Shown: piece by piece, positions 34,296 to 45,074 of the stretch
Layout: the number at the start of each line of letters is the position of its first letter
Numbering within the stretch: position 1 is the stretch's first letter
Source: Boseongicola sp. H5
GTDB taxonomy: Bacteria > Pseudomonadota > Alphaproteobacteria > Rhodobacterales > Rhodobacteraceae
Direction: 5' to 3'
NCBI GenBank assembly: GCA_020622165.1
Contig: JACNMN010000006.1
Location: forward strand, 62,001-126,000
Length of the DNA stretch: 64,000 nucleotides
Made by a program: the position numbers and the translations under genes
The notes under the pieces: generated by a model
Databases searched by the model: none
What the model was told of the DNA's origin: nothing
Seen by the model: only the letters and a program-made list of their open reading frames with translations

Positions 34296-35113
34296 GGCGA
34301 AACCTTTCTGAAAGACAGAACCGCAAGGCCGAAGGCGATCACCGGCCAGGCGAGGAGCGAAGCAAGGGCAAGCCCAAGCGGGATGCTGGTCGCGGCGCCG
34401 CCCAGACCGGCGGCGGCGCTGGTGGCTTCGGAGCTGCCGAGGTTGAACAGGCGGAACGCATCGGCCGGGTTCCCGATCAGTAGCCACGGGAACGCGTCCG
34501 TGGTGAACCAGCCGCCACCATCGGCAACGATGGCCGCGAGCAGCCCCAGATCATAGAGCACGACCATCACCAGCCAAAGGCCGATGGCCATCCCCGCCGC
34601 CGCGCCGGGCCGCCCGGCCCAGGCCGACAGCGCATAGCCCAGGCACAGGAACGCGGCACCAAGCAACACCGAGGTCCAGAGCAAGCGGAACAGCGCCGGG
34701 AGCCCGGCCACCGCGCCCGCATCCATCGCGATGGTCACACCGGCCGCCAGCCCGTAACCCACGGCCAGCGCCAGCGTCATCGTCGCCAGATGCGCGATGA
34801 ACTTGCCCACGAGGATTTCCGCGCGGCGGATCGGATAGGTCAACACAAGCGACAGCGTGCCGCGCTCGACCTCTCCGGCGATGGCATCGAAGCTCATCAA
34901 CAGCGCCATGAGCGGCACGAGATAGACGGCGAGGCTCGTCAGGCTGGCGATGGTCACGGACAGCGCATCGGCGCCCAGCGCACCCGTAGGCGCGGACCCG
35001 GCGGCGGCAAGGACCAGCGAGAACACCGCCATGGTGAGAATCGCGATGGTGACCCAGCGGTTGCGGATCGCGATACGCGTCTCCGCACCTGCGGTGGCAA
35101 GGATACGGGTCAT
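34292..35113 (-). CDS. nosY: NosY, ABC-2 type permease for nitrous oxide reductase maturation
   Basis: 273 residues, six transmembrane helices. It has the ABC-2 pattern SFDAIAGEVERGTLSLVLTYPIRRAEILVGKFIAH that contacts the ATPase. With NosF and NosD it forms the complex that loads metal/sulfur into apo-NosZ. Overlaps nosF and nosL by 4 bp. Confidence 0.94.
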   Translation of the reverse strand: MTRILATAGAETRIAIRNRWVTIAILTMAVFSLVLAAAGSAPTGALGADALSVTIASLTSLAVYLVPLMALLMSFDAIAGEVERGTLSLVLTYPIRRAEILVGKFIAHLATMTLALAVGYGLAAGVTIAMDAGAVAGLPALFRLLWTSVLLGAAFLCLGYALSAWAGRPGAAAGMAIGLWLVMVVLYDLGLLAAIVADGGGWFTTDAFPWLLIGNPADAFRLFNLGSSEATSAAAGLGGAATSIPLGLALASLLAWPVIAFGLAVLSFRKVSP

Positions 35114-36030
35114 GGCGTGCCTCCATCCGCAGCGATTTGGCTGAAATGGCTGTAGATATCCTCAAGGCTCGGCGGGATGACCTCGACATCCTCCACCTGC
35201 GCGCCCAGCCCGGCGATAGTGCCCAGCCTTGCCAGTTTTTCGTCCGGTGCGCAGGCCAGTTCGACCATCGTGCCGTTATAGCGCCAACCCGACAATTCGG
35301 CGGCCACCGCATCGGCGGACCCGGGGCGCGCGCGCACATGCAGATGCGTGGGCAGGTTGGCGCGGCGGCGCAGGCCCGACAGCGTGTCGTCGGCTACCAG
35401 CCTGCCGCGCGACAGGATCGCGATGCGGTCCGTGCGCGCCTCCACCTCGGTCAGGGCGTGGCTCGACAGAAGGATCGACGCGCCCTCGGCGGCCAGCACG
35501 TCGAGCATGTTGTAGAATTCCCGCCGCGACACCGGATCGAGGCCGGAGGTCGGCTCATCCAACACGAGCAGGCGCGGATGCCCGATCAGCGCCTGCGCCA
35601 AGCCTATGCGCTGGCGCATCCCCTTGGAATAGGTGCCGATCCGCCGTTTTGCCGCCGCCCCCAGATCGACCCGCTCCAGCAGCGCCATTGCGCCCGACGG
35701 ATCTTCGCCCTTGAGGCGCATGTAAGTGCGGACCGTCTCCAGCCCGGTCAGCGCGGGATGGAACGCCACGTTCTCCGGCAGATAGGCCACGTGCTGCCGC
35801 GCCACGCCCGATCCGGGGGCCGCGCCGCGGACCGTGACCTCGCCCGCATCCGTAGAGATGAGGCCAAGGATAATCTTCATCAGCGTCGATTTACCGGCTC
35901 CGTTATGGCCGATCAGGGCCACGCGTTCGCCGGGGCCGACCGCAAGGCCGACCGCGTCGAGCGCCGTCATCGGGCCGAACGTCTTAGTGACGTTCGAGAG
36001 GATCAAATTCTTCGTCAACACTCGGTCCAT
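35110..36030 (-). CDS. nosF: NosF, ABC ATPase for nitrous oxide reductase maturation
   Basis: About 306 residues from ATG 36030 (MDRVLTKNLILSNVTKTFG), overlapping nosD by 47 bp; a longer frame is less likely. Walker A GHNGAGKST, signature YSKGMRQRIGLAQAL, Walker B LLVLDEPTSGLDP, H-loop LLSSHALTEVE. Powers the NosFY transporter in the inner membrane. Confidence 0.93.
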   Translation of the reverse strand: MDRVLTKNLILSNVTKTFGPMTALDAVGLAVGPGERVALIGHNGAGKSTLMKIILGLISTDAGEVTVRGAAPGSGVARQHVAYLPENVAFHPALTGLETVRTYMRLKGEDPSGAMALLERVDLGAAAKRRIGTYSKGMRQRIGLAQALIGHPRLLVLDEPTSGLDPVSRREFYNMLDVLAAEGASILLSSHALTEVEARTDRIAILSRGRLVADDTLSGLRRRANLPTHLHVRARPGSADAVAAELSGWRYNGTMVELACAPDEKLARLGTIAGLGAQVEDVEVIPPSLEDIYSHFSQIAADGGTP

Positions 36031-37330
36031 TCTGTAGTCGGTCAAGGGCCTGGGCCTCATAGGCGAGGATCTCGGGCGGGATGGTGATCTCTATGCCGCG
36101 CATACGCGGCGCGCTGTCCAGAACGCCGCCCGGCAGGGTTGCGGGGAAATCGGCTTGAGCATGGCGGATCAGTTGCACGGCGGGCGACCCGATCAGGAGC
36201 CGCGCGGAGGGTTGCGACCACAGGATATGATCCATCAGGTCATTGGGGCGGAAGCGGCTGTCGGCGATGCCGTCGCCATTGAGGTCAAAGGCCACATGGT
36301 CCGACCAGAAATTGCCGCGCCCCTCATGGCTCCATTCCACATCGGTAGAGCCCACGTATTTCACCTGCGTCTGGTTCCCGACAAAGGCGTTGTCGAAGAT
36401 CGCATTGCGCTCGGACCCGGCGGTGAAGTGGATGCCGATCTCGCAGCCCTCGAAGCGATTTCCATGCACGATATTGCGGTGCGAGTTATAGATGAAGGTG
36501 CATTTCTCGTGGGTGCCGCCGCGCACGTAGTTGCCGCGCACCTCGCCGGAATTGGCGAAGTTCATCATCACGCCATGGGTGCGGTCGACCAGCGACAGGT
36601 TGTCGATCACCCGGACCCGGTCCGAGAACATGATGGCAAAGCCCATCGTGTTGCCGACCGAAATGTTGCCGATGATCTCGCTGTCGGGCGAATACATGAA
36701 ATGCACCGCGAAACGCAGGTCGCGCATCAGATTGTCGCGAAACACGTTCTGACGCGAGGTGTTCACGAAAATGCCGTCGCGCCCGAAGCGGATATCGTTG
36801 CCCTCGATCACGGCACCCGGGGCGTTCCAGACATAAATGCCGTTGCCGCGGTCGTTCATGCGGTGCAGTTCCCGCCCGATGACGGTGTTGCCACGAACCA
36901 TGCTGTCGCGCGATCCGAACAGGTGGATGCCGACATGATTGCCGATCAGCCGGTTGTCTTCGACCAGTGTGCGCAGCACGTTGCGGCCGATCTTGATGCC
37001 GCTGTCGATGTCCGGGTGATTGTCGCCGGATCCAACGATTTCAAGCCCACGGATCGTGACATCATCGGCCATGACGGTGATGACACTGCCCGCGCCGCCA
37101 CCATCGAGGATGGCCGCGCCCTCCCCTTCCAACGTGAGAGGGCGGTCGAGGATCACCGGGCCATCGTGACGGCCCGGTGCAAGGATAAGGGTATCGCCGG
37201 GATCGGCCCCGGCAATCGCCGCCGCCAGCGCCCCCGGCTCTGCGGGCACGGGCGCCCTGTCCGCCCAGGCCGGAAGGGCGAGGACGGCCAGGACAACGGC
37301 CAGCAGAGGGGGGCGCAAGCGTTTCATCAT
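35984..37330 (-). CDS. nosD: NosD, periplasmic copper-processing beta-helix protein
   Basis: 448 residues from ATG 37330. Signal peptide RPPLLAVVLAVLALPAWA, then a parallel beta-helix of carbohydrate-binding/sugar-hydrolase-type repeats (repeated xGNxxxGNxxGI patterns such as RLIGNHVGIHLFGSRDSMVRGN). Works with NosFY to assemble the CuZ centre. It starts 5 bp after nosZ. Confidence 0.94.
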   Translation of the reverse strand: MMKRLRPPLLAVVLAVLALPAWADRAPVPAEPGALAAAIAGADPGDTLILAPGRHDGPVILDRPLTLEGEGAAILDGGGAGSVITVMADDVTIRGLEIVGSGDNHPDIDSGIKIGRNVLRTLVEDNRLIGNHVGIHLFGSRDSMVRGNTVIGRELHRMNDRGNGIYVWNAPGAVIEGNDIRFGRDGIFVNTSRQNVFRDNLMRDLRFAVHFMYSPDSEIIGNISVGNTMGFAIMFSDRVRVIDNLSLVDRTHGVMMNFANSGEVRGNYVRGGTHEKCTFIYNSHRNIVHGNRFEGCEIGIHFTAGSERNAIFDNAFVGNQTQVKYVGSTDVEWSHEGRGNFWSDHVAFDLNGDGIADSRFRPNDLMDHILWSQPSARLLIGSPAVQLIRHAQADFPATLPGGVLDSAPRMRGIEITIPPEILAYEAQALDRLQNGPSVDEEFDPLERH

Positions 37331-37335
37331 GGCGC

Positions 37336-39282
37336 TCAGGCGACCGGGTTCACGAACATCCGGCCGCGCATCTCCATGTGGAGCGCGTGGCAGAACCACT
37401 GGCAATAGTACCAGTAGACCCCGGGCTTCGCCGCGACGAAGGTCACAGAAGATGTCGCCATCGGCCCAACCTCCATCGCCACACCGTGATCGCCCATACA
37501 GAAGCCATGCGTCAGGTCGTCGATGTCATCGAGGTTGGTAACGATCACCGTGACCTCATCCCCCTGATTTACCGTGAAGCTTTCCAGCGAGAAGCTCGGT
37601 GCCTGCGAGGACATGTAGACCCGGACCTTGTTTCCATCGCGCACGATCGTGTCCATCCAGTTGTCGATATCGATGCCGTCGGCTTCAGCCTGGCGTCGGG
37701 TCTCGGCCCACATCGGGTCGTCACGGCTCCAGATGCTGGCCGGGTTCACGATCGAACGATGCACAAGGATCGAGTCGTGCGGCTCCGCAAAGGTCGGGCC
37801 GTCATGGACCAGTTCCATATCGTCCCCGTCCAGCACGAAGAGCTGCTCGTTCTCCGGCTTCAGCGGGCCGGTGTTCAGGAACCGGTCCTTGGAGAACTTG
37901 TTCATCGTCAGGTAGTACTTGGCTTCGGCATCCAGCGTCTCGCCCATACAGGTCGAGTTGTGGCCCGGCTGATAGTGGACATCGTTCTTGGAGATGATCG
38001 GATCCACGTCGGCGCCGTTGTACAGCTCGACCGCCCGCGCGAGGTTCCACTTCACAACCTGGCTGTCGAGGAACAGCGTGGTGAACGCATTGCCCTGCCC
38101 GTCGAAACAGGTGTGAAGCGGCCCGAGGCCCAGTTCCGGCTCGGCCACCACGACCGACCGGGGATCGACGCTGTCATCCTCGAACAGCGCATCGAAGCGG
38201 CGCACATCAAGGACCGATACCGTCGGCGACAGTTTGCCAGCCACACACAGGTGGATGCGGTCGGGTGCCATGTTGATACCGTGCGGATTGTTCGGGATCG
38301 GGACGTAACGGGTGTATTGGCTGTTCGCCTCCTTGCGCCCGTCCAGCACCTTCACGCCGTTCATCTCGACATAGTCGCCCCGTTCGATGCCCGCCTCGAT
38401 CTCGGCGAGGTTGAAGATCACCACGTGGTCCATGTCGGCATAGGTCATGTCCGGCAGGTTCACGCCCATTTCCGAGTTGTAGCTGGTCGAAAACGCGTAT
38501 TTGCCGTCATAATCGGCATCCGTGTTGTCGAGATTGCCGGTCACCATGACTTGCCACGCCACTTGCATCTCGTCGGCATCGACGGCGGTGAAGAAGTTCA
38601 CGTATTGCGATGGATCGTCCAGCACCGCGCCATCGTTGACCATCGGCGTCTCATCTTCGCCATTGGCGAAGACGTATTTGGTGCGCGGCACCTTCTGCGG
38701 GCGCAGACCGTGGATCGCCTTGGCGTTCGGGATTTCCAGGATCTTGTCGCACTTCATCACGTCGCAGCGCACGCGGGCCACGCGCGTGTTGGCCTTGTCG
38801 TTCATGTAGAGATACTGGCCGTCATATCGCCCGTCCGTGAACGACATATGCACATGATGCAAATCGCCGTTGTCGTGGATCTGCTTGCCGTTGGCCGCGA
38901 GAAACTCGCGGGTGGCCGGCAGCATGTTCTCCTGGTGGATGCGGATCGACTCGTTGGTCTGGCCCCAGCCCGTCGCCGAGCAGCGGTTGAAGACCGGAAT
39001 GCGCATCAATTCGCGCATCGACGGCACTCCGATGATACGTACTTCGCCGGTCTGGCCCGAGGACCAGAAGCCGTAATACTCGTCCAGATCGCCCGGCCCG
39101 ACATGGGCCGATGACACATCCGCCCGCGCGGGCGTGGCGCCCGCGGCCAGAACTCCTGCACCAGTTCCGCCGACCAGCGCAACGCGCCCGGCGCCAAAGC
39201 CCGCGATGGCCGCGCCGCCTGCGGCGGTCGTGCCGAGCATCTGCCGACGGTTGATGCCGGATTTCTTTTCCTTGTCAGACAT
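37336..39282 (-). CDS. nosZ: Nitrous oxide reductase, clade I
   Basis: 648 residues from ATG 39282, RBS AAGGAG; it overlaps the nosR end by 8 bp. Twin-arginine signal ([16 protein letters not shown]) marks a clade I, Tat-exported enzyme. The seven-bladed propeller with CuZ ligands includes [12 protein letters not shown]. The C-terminal cupredoxin CuA site is [15 protein letters not shown] (Cys, Trp, Cys, His, Met). Reduces N2O to N2 in the periplasm, the last denitrification step. All key residues visible are present. Confidence 0.97.
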   Translation of the reverse strand: MSDKEKKSGINRRQMLGTTAAGGAAIAGFGAGRVALVGGTGAGVLAAGATPARADVSSAHVGPGDLDEYYGFWSSGQTGEVRIIGVPSMRELMRIPVFNRCSATGWGQTNESIRIHQENMLPATREFLAANGKQIHDNGDLHHVHMSFTDGRYDGQYLYMNDKANTRVARVRCDVMKCDKILEIPNAKAIHGLRPQKVPRTKYVFANGEDETPMVNDGAVLDDPSQYVNFFTAVDADEMQVAWQVMVTGNLDNTDADYDGKYAFSTSYNSEMGVNLPDMTYADMDHVVIFNLAEIEAGIERGDYVEMNGVKVLDGRKEANSQYTRYVPIPNNPHGINMAPDRIHLCVAGKLSPTVSVLDVRRFDALFEDDSVDPRSVVVAEPELGLGPLHTCFDGQGNAFTTLFLDSQVVKWNLARAVELYNGADVDPIISKNDVHYQPGHNSTCMGETLDAEAKYYLTMNKFSKDRFLNTGPLKPENEQLFVLDGDDMELVHDGPTFAEPHDSILVHRSIVNPASIWSRDDPMWAETRRQAEADGIDIDNWMDTIVRDGNKVRVYMSSQAPSFSLESFTVNQGDEVTVIVTNLDDIDDLTHGFCMGDHGVAMEVGPMATSSVTFVAAKPGVYWYYCQWFCHALHMEMRGRMFVNPVA

Positions 39283-41524
39283 TTGAGGTCTCCTTCTTTG
39301 CATTGGGATGGTTTGCGAGTATCGGAGCGGGGCGCGCGGCGGACATCTTGAACGGGTCGCTGCCCGCAACCGCCGCGCGGCGCTTCAATTTCTTGATGAC
39401 GACCGGGCATTTCGCCTCGGACTGGTAGAGCACCTGGCAATGCATGCAGTTCAGGCACTCATTGGGATTGATCTCGCCAGTCGGGTGGATCGCGCCGACG
39501 AAGCATTCCTTGGCACAGGTCTGGCAAGGATCGCCGCACTCCTTGTAACGGCGCAGCCAGTCGAACATCCGCATGCGCGCCGGAATGGCAAGCGCGGCGC
39601 CCAGCGGGCACATGTAGCGGCAATAGAACCGCTCAATGAACAGCCCCGCGAAGAGGATCGCCAGCGCGAAGAGGACGAAGCCCCAGTCGCGGGCGAAGCG
39701 CAGCACGATGGCTGTCTTGAACGGTTCCACCTCGGCCAGCCGTTCACCCATCTCCAGCGAGGACAGCGCGGCGGCGAAAAGCACCAGAAAGATCACGTAT
39801 TTCAGCGCCCAGAGCCGCTCATGCAGGCCCCATGGCAGTGTGATCTGCGGCACGCGCAGCTTGCGTGCGATCTGGTTGGTCAGTTCCTGCAAGGCGCCGA
39901 ACGGGCACAACCAGCCACAATAGGCCCCCCTGCCCCAGAAGATCAGCGCAGCGGCCACCGACCACCACAGGATGAAAGTCAGCGGGTCCAGCATGAAAGC
40001 CTGCCAACTGAATCCGATCATAAGCGAGTTGGCCAGTGCCATCAGGTTCACGACCGACAGTTGCGCACTTGCATACCAGCCTAAAAAGACCAGCGTCAGG
40101 GTCAGGAACCCCATGCGGAACCAGTAGGTCACGCGCTCCGAGCGTGTCAGGAAGCCCTGGAAGAAGAACGCGCCGCTCAGCACGAGCAGCATCGCAAGGA
40201 GGCCCGCGATCTCAAAGCGCTTGTCCCACCAGATCCGCTCGATCAGCGCCATCTGCGCGGCCCGTTCCGCCTCGGCATCCGCGGCATCATCCATCGTGAG
40301 CGAGGCCGGAGCCGTCAGCGCCGTCAGATAGTCGCGCGGAAGCCGGTAGCCCAGATCGAAGGTAGTGAAGACCCGCTCCAACGCGGCGACATCGCGCTGC
40401 ACCAACAGTTGCAGGCGCCATGGCTCCGTCGGATCGAAGCCGATATCGGCGGCGATGCGGAAAACGCCGATTTCCTCGAGATCGGGCGCGCCGTCGGCCA
40501 GCACGTCTCCGATCCGGTGGTGATCGCGGTCGCGGAACCGCGTGGACAGATCGCCCTGGATCAGCGCGATCCGGTCAAACAGCCCGCCGCGCACATAGCC
40601 CGAGCCCTTGAAGGAATACATGCCGCGCCCCATCACGAGGATCGCCTGCTCGCCCTCCTCCAGCCAAGCCTCCAGGTTCGCGTATTCGGCGTCCCCCAGA
40701 AGCATGCGGCCAATCGACGGATGGCTGACCAGGGCGGCGTAAAGATCGATGAAGGTCTCTTCGGGCGGTTCGGTCAGGGCCCGGCGCGCGGCGCGTTCGT
40801 CTTCCATCGCCGCGAAGGCCTCGTTGACCTGCCCCACGTCCAGCGTCATGCGCCGCACGGTGCCGTCGCCCACCAGGGTAAACCAGTCGTCCGCCGCACC
40901 GGCCTCAAGGTTCAACTCGAACCGCGGGCCCGTATCTTCGGCCAGCGCCAGCCCTCCAAGACCCAGACTGCGCGCCACCCGGATGCCCGAGCGGATGATC
41001 GAGTCGTCGATCACCATGATGGTGACGGTGGCACCCGAGATGATGTTCAGATCATCGACCGTGCCACCCTCCGCGACAACTTCGGCCAGATTGAGGCCGA
41101 TATGCTGCACCATCAACTCGGTGATGCGGCGTTCGGGGATACCGATCAGGACGATGGGTTCGGAATGTTCGACCAGCGACAGGCCAATGATGCGCGCGTC
41201 GTCATCGACCGCGACCATGGTGTGGATCGGCTTGCCGGAATACCCGGTCGTGCCCACGAAATCGGACGTGATGAACGCCCAACCAATCCGCACACCGTCG
41301 CGCAACACGGGGGCGACGGGGAGGTCGCTGTGCACTTCGCCATAGTCGGTCGCACCCTCGACCAATTCGGCGGCAGGAAACTCGGCCATGTAACGGGTCA
41401 GGTGCGGGGTCTGCGCTTCGACGCCGCGCGCGAACAGCGCAAGCGTCACCACGACAAGTGGAATCAAGACCAGACGCAGGACCGTGAGGGATCGGAACGG
41501 GAAAGGGTGTGCGATGAGGGGCAT
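39275..41524 (-). CDS. nosR: NosR, electron-donating polyferredoxin of the nos operon
   Basis: About 749 residues from ATG 41524 ([15 protein letters not shown]). Signal/transmembrane helix, a periplasmic FMN-binding domain with the flavin-Thr motif [10 protein letters not shown], several transmembrane helices, a CxxxCP pair ([16 protein letters not shown]) and two ferredoxin-type clusters near the end ([30 protein letters not shown]). It passes electrons to NosZ and is needed for its expression. The FMN is attached by NosX, encoded in the same operon. Confidence 0.96.
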   Translation of the reverse strand: MPLIAHPFPFRSLTVLRLVLIPLVVVTLALFARGVEAQTPHLTRYMAEFPAAELVEGATDYGEVHSDLPVAPVLRDGVRIGWAFITSDFVGTTGYSGKPIHTMVAVDDDARIIGLSLVEHSEPIVLIGIPERRITELMVQHIGLNLAEVVAEGGTVDDLNIISGATVTIMVIDDSIIRSGIRVARSLGLGGLALAEDTGPRFELNLEAGAADDWFTLVGDGTVRRMTLDVGQVNEAFAAMEDERAARRALTEPPEETFIDLYAALVSHPSIGRMLLGDAEYANLEAWLEEGEQAILVMGRGMYSFKGSGYVRGGLFDRIALIQGDLSTRFRDRDHHRIGDVLADGAPDLEEIGVFRIAADIGFDPTEPWRLQLLVQRDVAALERVFTTFDLGYRLPRDYLTALTAPASLTMDDAADAEAERAAQMALIERIWWDKRFEIAGLLAMLLVLSGAFFFQGFLTRSERVTYWFRMGFLTLTLVFLGWYASAQLSVVNLMALANSLMIGFSWQAFMLDPLTFILWWSVAAALIFWGRGAYCGWLCPFGALQELTNQIARKLRVPQITLPWGLHERLWALKYVIFLVLFAAALSSLEMGERLAEVEPFKTAIVLRFARDWGFVLFALAILFAGLFIERFYCRYMCPLGAALAIPARMRMFDWLRRYKECGDPCQTCAKECFVGAIHPTGEINPNECLNCMHCQVLYQSEAKCPVVIKKLKRRAAVAGSDPFKMSAARPAPILANHPNAKKETSNV

Positions 41525-41535
41525 TGCGGTCGCTT

Positions 41536-42048
41536 CTAGGTAAGATGTGACGAAACGGGGGGACCGCGTGGGCGCGGGGCGACGGCGGGGCGCAGGATCG
41601 GCATATCGAAGGCGATGGCGCTGAAGGCGAGGCAGCCGGTGTCGAGGGGCGCGGCGACGCCCTCGAACGGATCGACCGCCGCATGGGTCACGGTCGTCAG
41701 GCAGGCCGCGCACAGCTCGCGCAGGCAATGCTCGGGGGCAATCGGCGTGCCGGTTTCATCGAGCAGGATCGTCTGCATTTCGCCGTCGCCGCAGATGACG
41801 ACCGATGTCAGGCCGTTCGGTGCCGGGCCCGGACGCACCTGCGCGTAGCCATGGGCCACCGCGCCCAGGCTCAGGGCGACGACCATCACCGGCGTGATCA
41901 GCGCCGTGAGAAAACAGGCCGGTCGCACGGGGCTCCCAGACGAGGTGCGGGTAGACAGACAACACCGTGCGAGCCACGCGACAACGGCCAACCGGGGGAA
42001 CCGGGGCGAACCGCTGTCTTGTGTCTCGATCCGGTGGTGCCGCGTCAC
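41536..42048 (-). CDS. Small secreted or membrane-anchored Cys protein preceding nosR
   Basis: About 170 residues if it starts at GTG 42048, which has AAGGAG six bases upstream. A hydrophobic segment (FLTALITPVMVVALSLGAVAHG) is followed by a periplasmic part with a CGDGEMQTILLDETGTPI motif and CLRELCAACL. This resembles DUF2946-type proteins found with copper and nos genes. It lies 11 bp before nosR and after two FNR-type boxes, so it is likely the first gene of the nos operon. The N-terminal start is uncertain. Confidence 0.68.
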   Translation of the reverse strand: MTRHHRIETQDSGSPRFPRLAVVAWLARCCLSTRTSSGSPVRPACFLTALITPVMVVALSLGAVAHGYAQVRPGPAPNGLTSVVICGDGEMQTILLDETGTPIAPEHCLRELCAACLTTVTHAAVDPFEGVAAPLDTGCLAFSAIAFDMPILRPAVAPRPRGPPVSSHLT

Positions 42049-42120
42049 ATCATTCTCCTTGCCGTGACCGGGAAAACCAGGCCGTCGGAAAGGATGAATC
42101 ACGCGGCCGGGGCCACCGTC

Positions 42121-42134
42121 TTGATCTGAATCAA
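42121..42134. promoter_or_regulatory. FNR/DNR-type box, nos operon (proximal)
   Basis: Perfect TTGAT-CTGA-ATCAA, centred about 80 bp upstream of the first predicted nos operon start. Confidence 0.85.
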
Positions 42135-42213
42135 TCCGGCGGTTGGTGGCGACCGAAACAAATGAAAGGCCCACTTGTTTGGGGGGTAGACCTCCCCTTT
42201 CTGGAGTAGTGAT

Positions 42214-42227
42214 TTGACAATTGTCAA
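42214..42227. promoter_or_regulatory. FNR/DNR-type box, nos operon (distal)
   Basis: TTGAC-AATT-GTCAA, a perfect palindrome that differs from the FNR consensus symmetrically. It lies 93 bp upstream of the proximal box. The gap to nnrU (42228-42414) holds no gene. Confidence 0.65.
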
Positions 42228-42414
42228 TCGTTTCATCCAAGAATTGCAAATGCCCTGTCGCGTTCAAGACTATGATTCTCTTATATTCTTTCCGTCAGGA
42301 GGCGATTTGTTCCGACGCAGGGAAACCTCGGCACAAGGTCTCGCGTGCTTTGGCGAGCGCCCCCGCGGAGCCATGCGCCTTTGCACTGCCGGACGGTTCG
42401 TCGGCAGGCGGATG

Positions 42415-43083
42415 TCAGGGCAAGGGGCTGACGCCGAAAACGATCGGGTGAAACCAGATCAGGGCTCCGTACAGGCCCACACCCAGGATCAGCCGCAGCC
42501 CGGTATCGACGACCGGAAAAGACCCGATCAAGGGGCGCGCGCGCAGGCGTTGGCGCAGATCGTGCCAGGCCTCCTGCCCCATCGTACGCCGCTTGCGCCG
42601 GTCGACCATCCGCTCGCCAATCACCGCGAAGCCGGCGAAGGTGCCGAACAGGATCACATGCGCGAGGTCGCCATTCGGCAGGATATGCACTCCGGCCCAA
42701 AGCGCGAGTGCCATCAGCAGCGGGTGGCGCGTCAGGCGCACGATCCCGGCGCGGGCCGGGTCGAACCGGTCGTTCCGCGCCCCGCCGAAGGAGAACGGGT
42801 TGGGCCGCGCGATGGCCAGCGCCAGGATCAGGCAAGCCGCCAGCATCACGGCCAGCACGACATGCGCGTGCCAGGGCGCCCACCCCCAGAGCGGCTTGAG
42901 TGGTGCCCGCGCCGCCGCTCCGATCACCCAGGCCAGAACGACCAGGGACAGTGCCGAATAGGCGAAGGCAAAACCGCGCTGGCCCAACCGCGCCTCCAGC
43001 CACGGACGCAGCGGCGGGCGCACCGGCAATGCATGGCTCGCGAAGAAAACCGTGAAGGCAAGTGCGAACTCGGCCCAGGCCAT
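42415..43083 (-). CDS. nnrU: NnrU family membrane protein
   Basis: 222 residues, six or so transmembrane helices. NnrU motifs FFASHALPVRPPLRPWLEARLGQRGF and RLTRHPLLMALALWAGVHILPNGDLAH are present. Linked to nitrite/nitric oxide metabolism in Rhodobacteraceae but without known biochemistry; distantly like isoprenylcysteine methyltransferase-type membrane proteins. Starts 5 bp after nnrS, so co-transcribed. Confidence 0.92.
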   Translation of the reverse strand: MAWAEFALAFTVFFASHALPVRPPLRPWLEARLGQRGFAFAYSALSLVVLAWVIGAAARAPLKPLWGWAPWHAHVVLAVMLAACLILALAIARPNPFSFGGARNDRFDPARAGIVRLTRHPLLMALALWAGVHILPNGDLAHVILFGTFAGFAVIGERMVDRRKRRTMGQEAWHDLRQRLRARPLIGSFPVVDTGLRLILGVGLYGALIWFHPIVFGVSPLP

Positions 43084-43088
43084 GCGTA

Positions 43089-44297
43089 TCAGGCCGTCTT
43101 TGCGGCCGGCAGACGCACCAAGAGCCGCCCGTAGATCACGGCGAACCCGCCGAAGGCCGCGATCCAGGCCAAACCGGATGCGACATAGAGGAACCCGGCC
43201 ACACCTGGCCAGACACCGGCGGCGACGCGAAGAAGCACGCTCAGCACAATCAGGGCGTAGACGGCGAAAGTCCCTTCACCTGCATGAAGCGCCTGCCCGG
43301 TGTGCCCCAGCGTTGCGCGGGTCATCACCCCCAGCGTCATCAGCCCGAGCGCACCGCCCATCCACAAATGCTGTGCCGCCCCGAGCCCGGCCAGACCGCC
43401 GGTCAGGATCTCGGCCGCCAGAGCGAGTGCGCCCAGCGGCAGGAACAGGTAGCCGGCATGCAGCACCGTCACCAGCGGCTCGGCCAGTGTCCGATGCCCC
43501 TGCCAGCGCGCAAGGCGCACCAGATGCAGCAGCCCGGCGGCCAGAAGGACAAATCCCGTCACCGCATGGAACGGCAGTGCGACCCAAAGCAGGAGCGCGG
43601 TCAGCAGGACCAGAAGCGACAGCTTGTCGAGGCGCTGCATCGGCGGCGTCGGAAGCCGCACCGCGCCCCGCTTCACCAGCCAGTTCCGTGTGAAGGATGG
43701 CACGATGCGCCCGCCGATGACCGCGATCATCATGATCCCCGCACCAAGCCCAAGGCGCAGCCCGTAGCCCTGTGCCGGGAAACCGCCCGTCGCAGCCTCA
43801 TAGTGGAACATCGCATTGCCGAGTGCGAAGACCGCCAGCATCCCCAGCACGATCAGGTTGCGCCAGTTCCGGCCCGCCACGATCTCGCGCGCGATGGCGA
43901 GGCCGAGGATCGAGGGGAAGGCAAGGTCGAACGCCGCCACGAGGACGGGCGGCAATCCGGTAGAGACGGCGACCGCAATCCGTCCGAGAAGCCAGAGCGC
44001 CGCCAGCCCGCCCAGCCGCCAGCCCACGATCGGCAGTCGGCCCGTCCAGTTCGGCACCGCGGTCAAAAGAAAGCCCGCGATCACGGCGCCGAGATAACCG
44101 AAAAGGAACTCATGCGCGTGCCAGCAGACCGCGCAGAACGCCGTCGGCAGGGTGACATGGCCCGTCAGCATGGCGATCCATAGGGCCATGGCCAACGCGG
44201 CAAAGACCGAGGCGCCGAAGAAAAACGGCCGGAACCCGTAGGTCAGGATCGCCGGGCCTTGCCAGTCGCGCATCAGTTTCACGGTCGTTGTGGTCAT
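43089..44297 (-). CDS. nnrS: NnrS family haem-copper membrane protein (first copy)
   Basis: 402 residues, about twelve transmembrane helices. Family motifs GFRPFFFGASVFAALAMALW, CWHAHEFLFGYLGAVIAGFLLTAVPNWTG and GLMTLGVMTRATLGHTG with conserved His. NnrS relieves nitrosative stress, probably by limiting dinitrosyl iron complexes. A second, divergent NnrS is encoded at 48453-49721. Confidence 0.94.
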   Translation of the reverse strand: MTTTTVKLMRDWQGPAILTYGFRPFFFGASVFAALAMALWIAMLTGHVTLPTAFCAVCWHAHEFLFGYLGAVIAGFLLTAVPNWTGRLPIVGWRLGGLAALWLLGRIAVAVSTGLPPVLVAAFDLAFPSILGLAIAREIVAGRNWRNLIVLGMLAVFALGNAMFHYEAATGGFPAQGYGLRLGLGAGIMMIAVIGGRIVPSFTRNWLVKRGAVRLPTPPMQRLDKLSLLVLLTALLLWVALPFHAVTGFVLLAAGLLHLVRLARWQGHRTLAEPLVTVLHAGYLFLPLGALALAAEILTGGLAGLGAAQHLWMGGALGLMTLGVMTRATLGHTGQALHAGEGTFAVYALIVLSVLLRVAAGVWPGVAGFLYVASGLAWIAAFGGFAVIYGRLLVRLPAAKTA

Positions 44298-44554
44298 GCG
44301 GATGCCTTTCGCGACAGGACAGATCGGGGTTTGGTCAAGATGATGTCAGGGACAACCTCGCACGGCCCCTCGGGCGCCGTCGGGCAGACCCCGCGCGGTG
44401 CCGTTGCAAGCTGTGGCCATGGCGTCGCCGCGGCGGGGCGCAAGGCACCGACCAGGCATTGCCGCCCTGTGCGAGCCTCTCTGCGACCGCGGTCAGAAGC
44501 CTGTCCGTCGCCCAGCGCCCCTGCGCCGTCACGCCTGCCGGTCGCATGGCCGCC

Positions 44555-45011
44555 TCACGCGGGCTGTTCGAAGCGTGGAAAGAGTACATCGCTCTCCAGC
44601 GCGATATGCGCGGCGAGATCCTCGAACAGCGCGACCAACCCACCGTAGAGCGACTGCCAAGAGCCGCAGGCATGGTTTGGCGGCGTCAGGTCGTAGGTCA
44701 TCTGCCGGATCAGCGCGATGTTCTCGGCGTGGTCGTCGTGATCGGCCCGCATCATCGCGATGGGGTGCGCGATGCCAGGTCCGCCGCCCGCGCGCATGGC
44801 GGGAAACAGGATCATCTCTTCCTTGGTCACGTGATCCTCCATCTCCTACACAAGCGCGCGTACGGCGCAGGCCAGCCCGCTCGGCCAAGGGCATGAGCGA
44901 GGCGAGGTCGTCGCGGTGCATCTCGTGATACCGCATCGGGATGTGGTCGATCAGCGCGCCGGTTTCCTGCGGAGTATCGGTGTCTGCAGAGGCTTGAGAG
45001 AGGTCGTTCAT
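44555..45011 (-). pseudogene. Broken hemerythrin-like iron-repair gene (DnrN/YtfE type)
   Basis: The first part (MNDLSQASADTDTPQ, then GALIDHIPMRYHEMHRDDLASLMPLAERA) and the last part (EMEDHVTKEEMILFPAM, then ADHDDHAENIALIRQ and AAHIALESDVLFPRFE) together give a hemerythrin-type di-iron protein. They are in different frames, with the break near 44845-44885; about ten family residues also seem to be missing there. DnrN/RIC proteins restore Fe-S clusters after NO damage. A sequencing error could explain the shift but not the shortening. Confidence 0.72.
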
Positions 45012-45074
45012 CACGGGCACTTTTCTGACCTTGCGTCTCGGGCTTGCCCAGCGCGCATCGAATTGGTATCCAAA

